DNA from: Acidobacteriota bacterium
GTDB taxonomy: Bacteria > Acidobacteriota > Vicinamibacteria > Vicinamibacterales > 2-12-FULL-66-21
DNA: 6,962 bases
Direction: 5' to 3'
Assembly (NCBI GenBank): GCA_013694635.1
Contig: JACDCA010000092.1
Span: forward strand, 1 to 6,962
A program made the position numbers and the translations under genes. This document shows positions 6,192 to 6,962 of the stretch, piece by piece; within the stretch, counting starts at the first letter, position 1; each line of letters opens with the position of its first letter. A model generated the notes under the pieces. It made no database searches. It had not been told where the DNA came from and was given only the letters and a program-made list of their open reading frames with translations.

Positions 6192-6461
6192 TCAGCACTG
6201 TGCACGCGGTGCGCCCCAACCCGGATACTCCCGCTTCAGGCGGACGATCGTCGCTTCGCTAGGCGCCGGCAGCCGGTTCGCCTGACGCTGTGGCCGCCGG
6301 CTGCGGTCATTGAACGCCCCGATCCCGCAGTCTTTGTACCGGTCGTAAATCTTGTAGCCGGTCTTGCGAGAGATCCCAAACTCCGCGCACAAAGGCGCCA
6401 TCTTCTCGCCCTCGAGCAGGCGGGCGACAAGGCGATCGTCGTCCGCAATCAGGATACGCAC
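6192..6461 (-). pseudogene. Chimeric ORF: receiver-domain N-terminus joined to IS481-type transposase helix-turn-helix
   Basis: An 89-residue minus-strand ORF. Residues 1-16 (MRILIADDDRLVARLL) are the classic start of a response-regulator receiver: beta-1, the acidic DDD at 7-9 and the beginning of helix 1. From about residue 12 the sequence reads as the N-terminal helix-turn-helix of an IS481-family transposase: LLEGEKMAPLCAEFGISRKT, GYKIYDRYKDCGIGAF, NDRSRRP and IVRLKREYPGWGAP. It then breaks into RAQC and a stop. The VARLL segment fits both families, so the junction falls within shared sequence. The transposase's own start and its whole catalytic DDE domain are missing, as are most of the receiver and its phosphoacceptor. 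GTG 6461 has an ideal GGAGGAG (6476-6470) eight bases upstream, inherited from the response-regulator gene, so a small fusion protein could be made. It is most likely debris. Confidence 0.75.
6207..6428 (-). mobile_element. IS481-family transposase remnant (N-terminal helix-turn-helix part only)
   Basis: About 74 codons of the transposase N-terminal region survive, from VARLLEGEKM to PGWGAP, in one open frame. No terminal inverted repeats, target-site duplication or DDE catalytic region are visible on either side, so the element is not a recent clean insertion and cannot move by itself. The left boundary is near 6207 and the right boundary near 6428, inside the fused receiver start. Confidence 0.75.
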
Positions 6462-6577
6462 GGATATGGCTCCTCCGCCGCCGCGGCGTAGCGCCGCAAT
6501 GCGGCAGTCACTTTGGCGGCTTCGACCGACAACTCCCGGCGGGCCACCTCGCCCGCGTCGAGCTGCGAATCTGTGTC
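6449..6577 (-). pseudogene. C-terminal remnant of an unidentified gene upstream of the receiver start
   Basis: A minus-strand frame reading GEVARRELSVEAAKVTAALR and RYAAAAEEPYPCVS ends in a TGA that overlaps the receiver GTG by 13 bases, as expected of a translationally coupled operon pair. It is helical and rich in alanine, arginine and glutamate. An Hpt phosphotransfer domain C-terminus would fit its place before a response regulator, but no diagnostic residue remains, so this is a guess. The upstream side is lost where the elongation factor P remnant begins on the other strand; the 5' limit given is approximate. Confidence 0.4.
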
Positions 6578-6590
6578 GATGCCCTCCAGG

Positions 6591-6719
6591 ACGCAGGCCA
6601 CGCTGGAGACCGGCCTCGAGATCCCCGTTCCCCTTTTCTTCAAGGACGGGGAGAAGGTGAAAGTGCACACGGAAACGCGGGAGTCTGCCGGCAGGGCGGG
6701 GAGAAACGCGGAAATCTAA
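6591..6719 (+). pseudogene. efp: C-terminal fragment of translation elongation factor P
   Basis: The last ~42 codons before TAA 6717-6719 read ATLETGLEIPVPLFFKDGEK then VKVHTETRESAGRA and a short extra tail GRNAEI. This matches the last domain of elongation factor P (usual pattern: KPATLETG, VPLF, EGEKVKVDTRTGEY, RA end). Full EF-P is about 185-190 residues. The first two domains, including the tip lysine loop that aids proline-rich translation, are not in the window. Upstream of about 6591 the frame loses all similarity. Some normally conserved residues differ (HTETR in place of DTRTG), which agrees with decay, though lineage variation is possible. The ATG at 6513 in the same frame is not a real start. 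A working copy must be elsewhere, since EF-P is generally important. Confidence 0.75.
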
Positions 6720-6721
6720 AC

Positions 6722-6747
6722 GAGACTGTTCCGAAGCGAACAGTTTC
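6722..6747 (+). terminator. Hairpin directly after the EF-P remnant, probable old terminator
   Basis: GAGACTGTTC (6722-6731), loop CGAAGC, GAACAGTTTC (6738-6747): a ten-base-pair stem with one G-T wobble, starting two bases after the EF-P stop codon. No T-tract beyond the arm is present. The position suggests that it ended the original gene. The same CTGTTC recurs a little downstream (about 6753-6758). Confidence 0.5.
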
Positions 6748-6802
6748 CGCAGCCTGTTCGGGCCACAGTGGCGAGACCTCCCGGTCCGCGCGGGACAGCC
6801 AC

Positions 6803-6962
6803 ATGTCCACTATCCTCATCGTTGACGACCTCGCCGCCGACCGAAAGGTCCTGCTCACGCTCCTGGGCCCTCAGGGGCATCGGTTCATCGAGGCAGCCGA
6901 TGGCCGCGAGGGACTCTCGTCCGCTCAGGCCGAGCATCCCGACCTGATCATCGCCGCAGTCC
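6803..6962 (+). CDS. Response regulator / receiver-domain protein (partial, cut by window end)
   Basis: 53 codons are visible and the gene runs off the right edge. The sequence MSTILIVDDLAADRKVLLTL then GHRFIEAADGREGL is a standard receiver: beta-1 with the acidic pair D8-D9, helix 1, beta-2 and helix 2. Beta-3 reads HPDLIIAAV, where relatives have a phosphoacceptor aspartate in the second-last place (typically IIADV). Here position 52 is alanine (codon GCA). If real, this domain cannot be phosphorylated in the usual way and would be a pseudo-receiver; one or two base changes would restore Asp. ATG 6803 has only a weak GGGA upstream. Any output domain is beyond the window, so its role (stand-alone, kinase- or cyclase-linked) cannot be judged. 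It stands 83 bases after the EF-P remnant and is not part of that gene. Confidence 0.85.
   Translation, partial: MSTILIVDDLAADRKVLLTLLGPQGHRFIEAADGREGLSSAQAEHPDLIIAAV

Noticed and set aside
6513..6590. N-terminal part of the plus-strand frame before the EF-P similarity
   Set aside because: Its translation does not resemble EF-P or any known domain, and the opposite strand carries a better coding candidate there.
6192..6720. Complete insertion sequence
   Set aside because: There are no terminal inverted repeats, no target duplication and no DDE domain; only a transposase N-terminal piece remains.

Overview
The window looks like a high-GC Acidobacteriota chromosome, possibly the Vicinamibacteria (subdivision 6). 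This is inferred from the gene set, not from any marker gene. Typical of that group are winged-helix proteins joined to TolB-like sequence, PQQ-type beta-propeller proteins, TonB receptors with an N-terminal carboxypeptidase-like domain, and many stand-alone receiver and STAS proteins. No rRNA, tRNA, CRISPR array or complete mobile element was seen.

Layout. At 2-367 is a STAS-domain anti-anti-sigma factor. At 516-1052 is a short winged-helix regulator joined to the tail end of a TolB-like domain. Convergent to it (1068-1540, minus) is a decayed PQQ-like beta-propeller gene with a 5' truncation, a large internal deletion and a one-base frameshift. Then comes the main intact block, three genes on the plus strand: a small four-helix membrane protein (1686-2168), a TonB-dependent outer-membrane receptor of 880 residues (2251-4893), and a seven-helix inner-membrane protein whose GTG start directly follows the receptor's stop (4894-5616). 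They look co-transcribed and probably form an uptake or sensing unit, but the substrate cannot be read from the sequence. A possible leaderless promoter lies right in front of the first gene.

Next is a single-domain response regulator (5715-6116), with a strong hairpin just downstream. The stretch 6192-6719 is a mosaic of gene debris. On the minus strand, the first residues of a receiver domain run in frame into the helix-turn-helix part of an IS481-type transposase. This piece is preceded, with a 13-nt overlap, by the C-terminus of an unidentified upstream gene. Facing it on the plus strand is the last ~40 codons of elongation factor P, followed by a hairpin. The window ends inside a second receiver-domain gene (from 6803), whose phosphoacceptor aspartate position reads alanine.

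Taken together, one intact receptor/membrane operon and a few signalling proteins sit between two zones of gene decay. No complete, clearly new system is proved. The points most worth following up are the receptor with its two membrane partners, the receiver/transposase chimera, and the receiver lacking its phosphorylation site.
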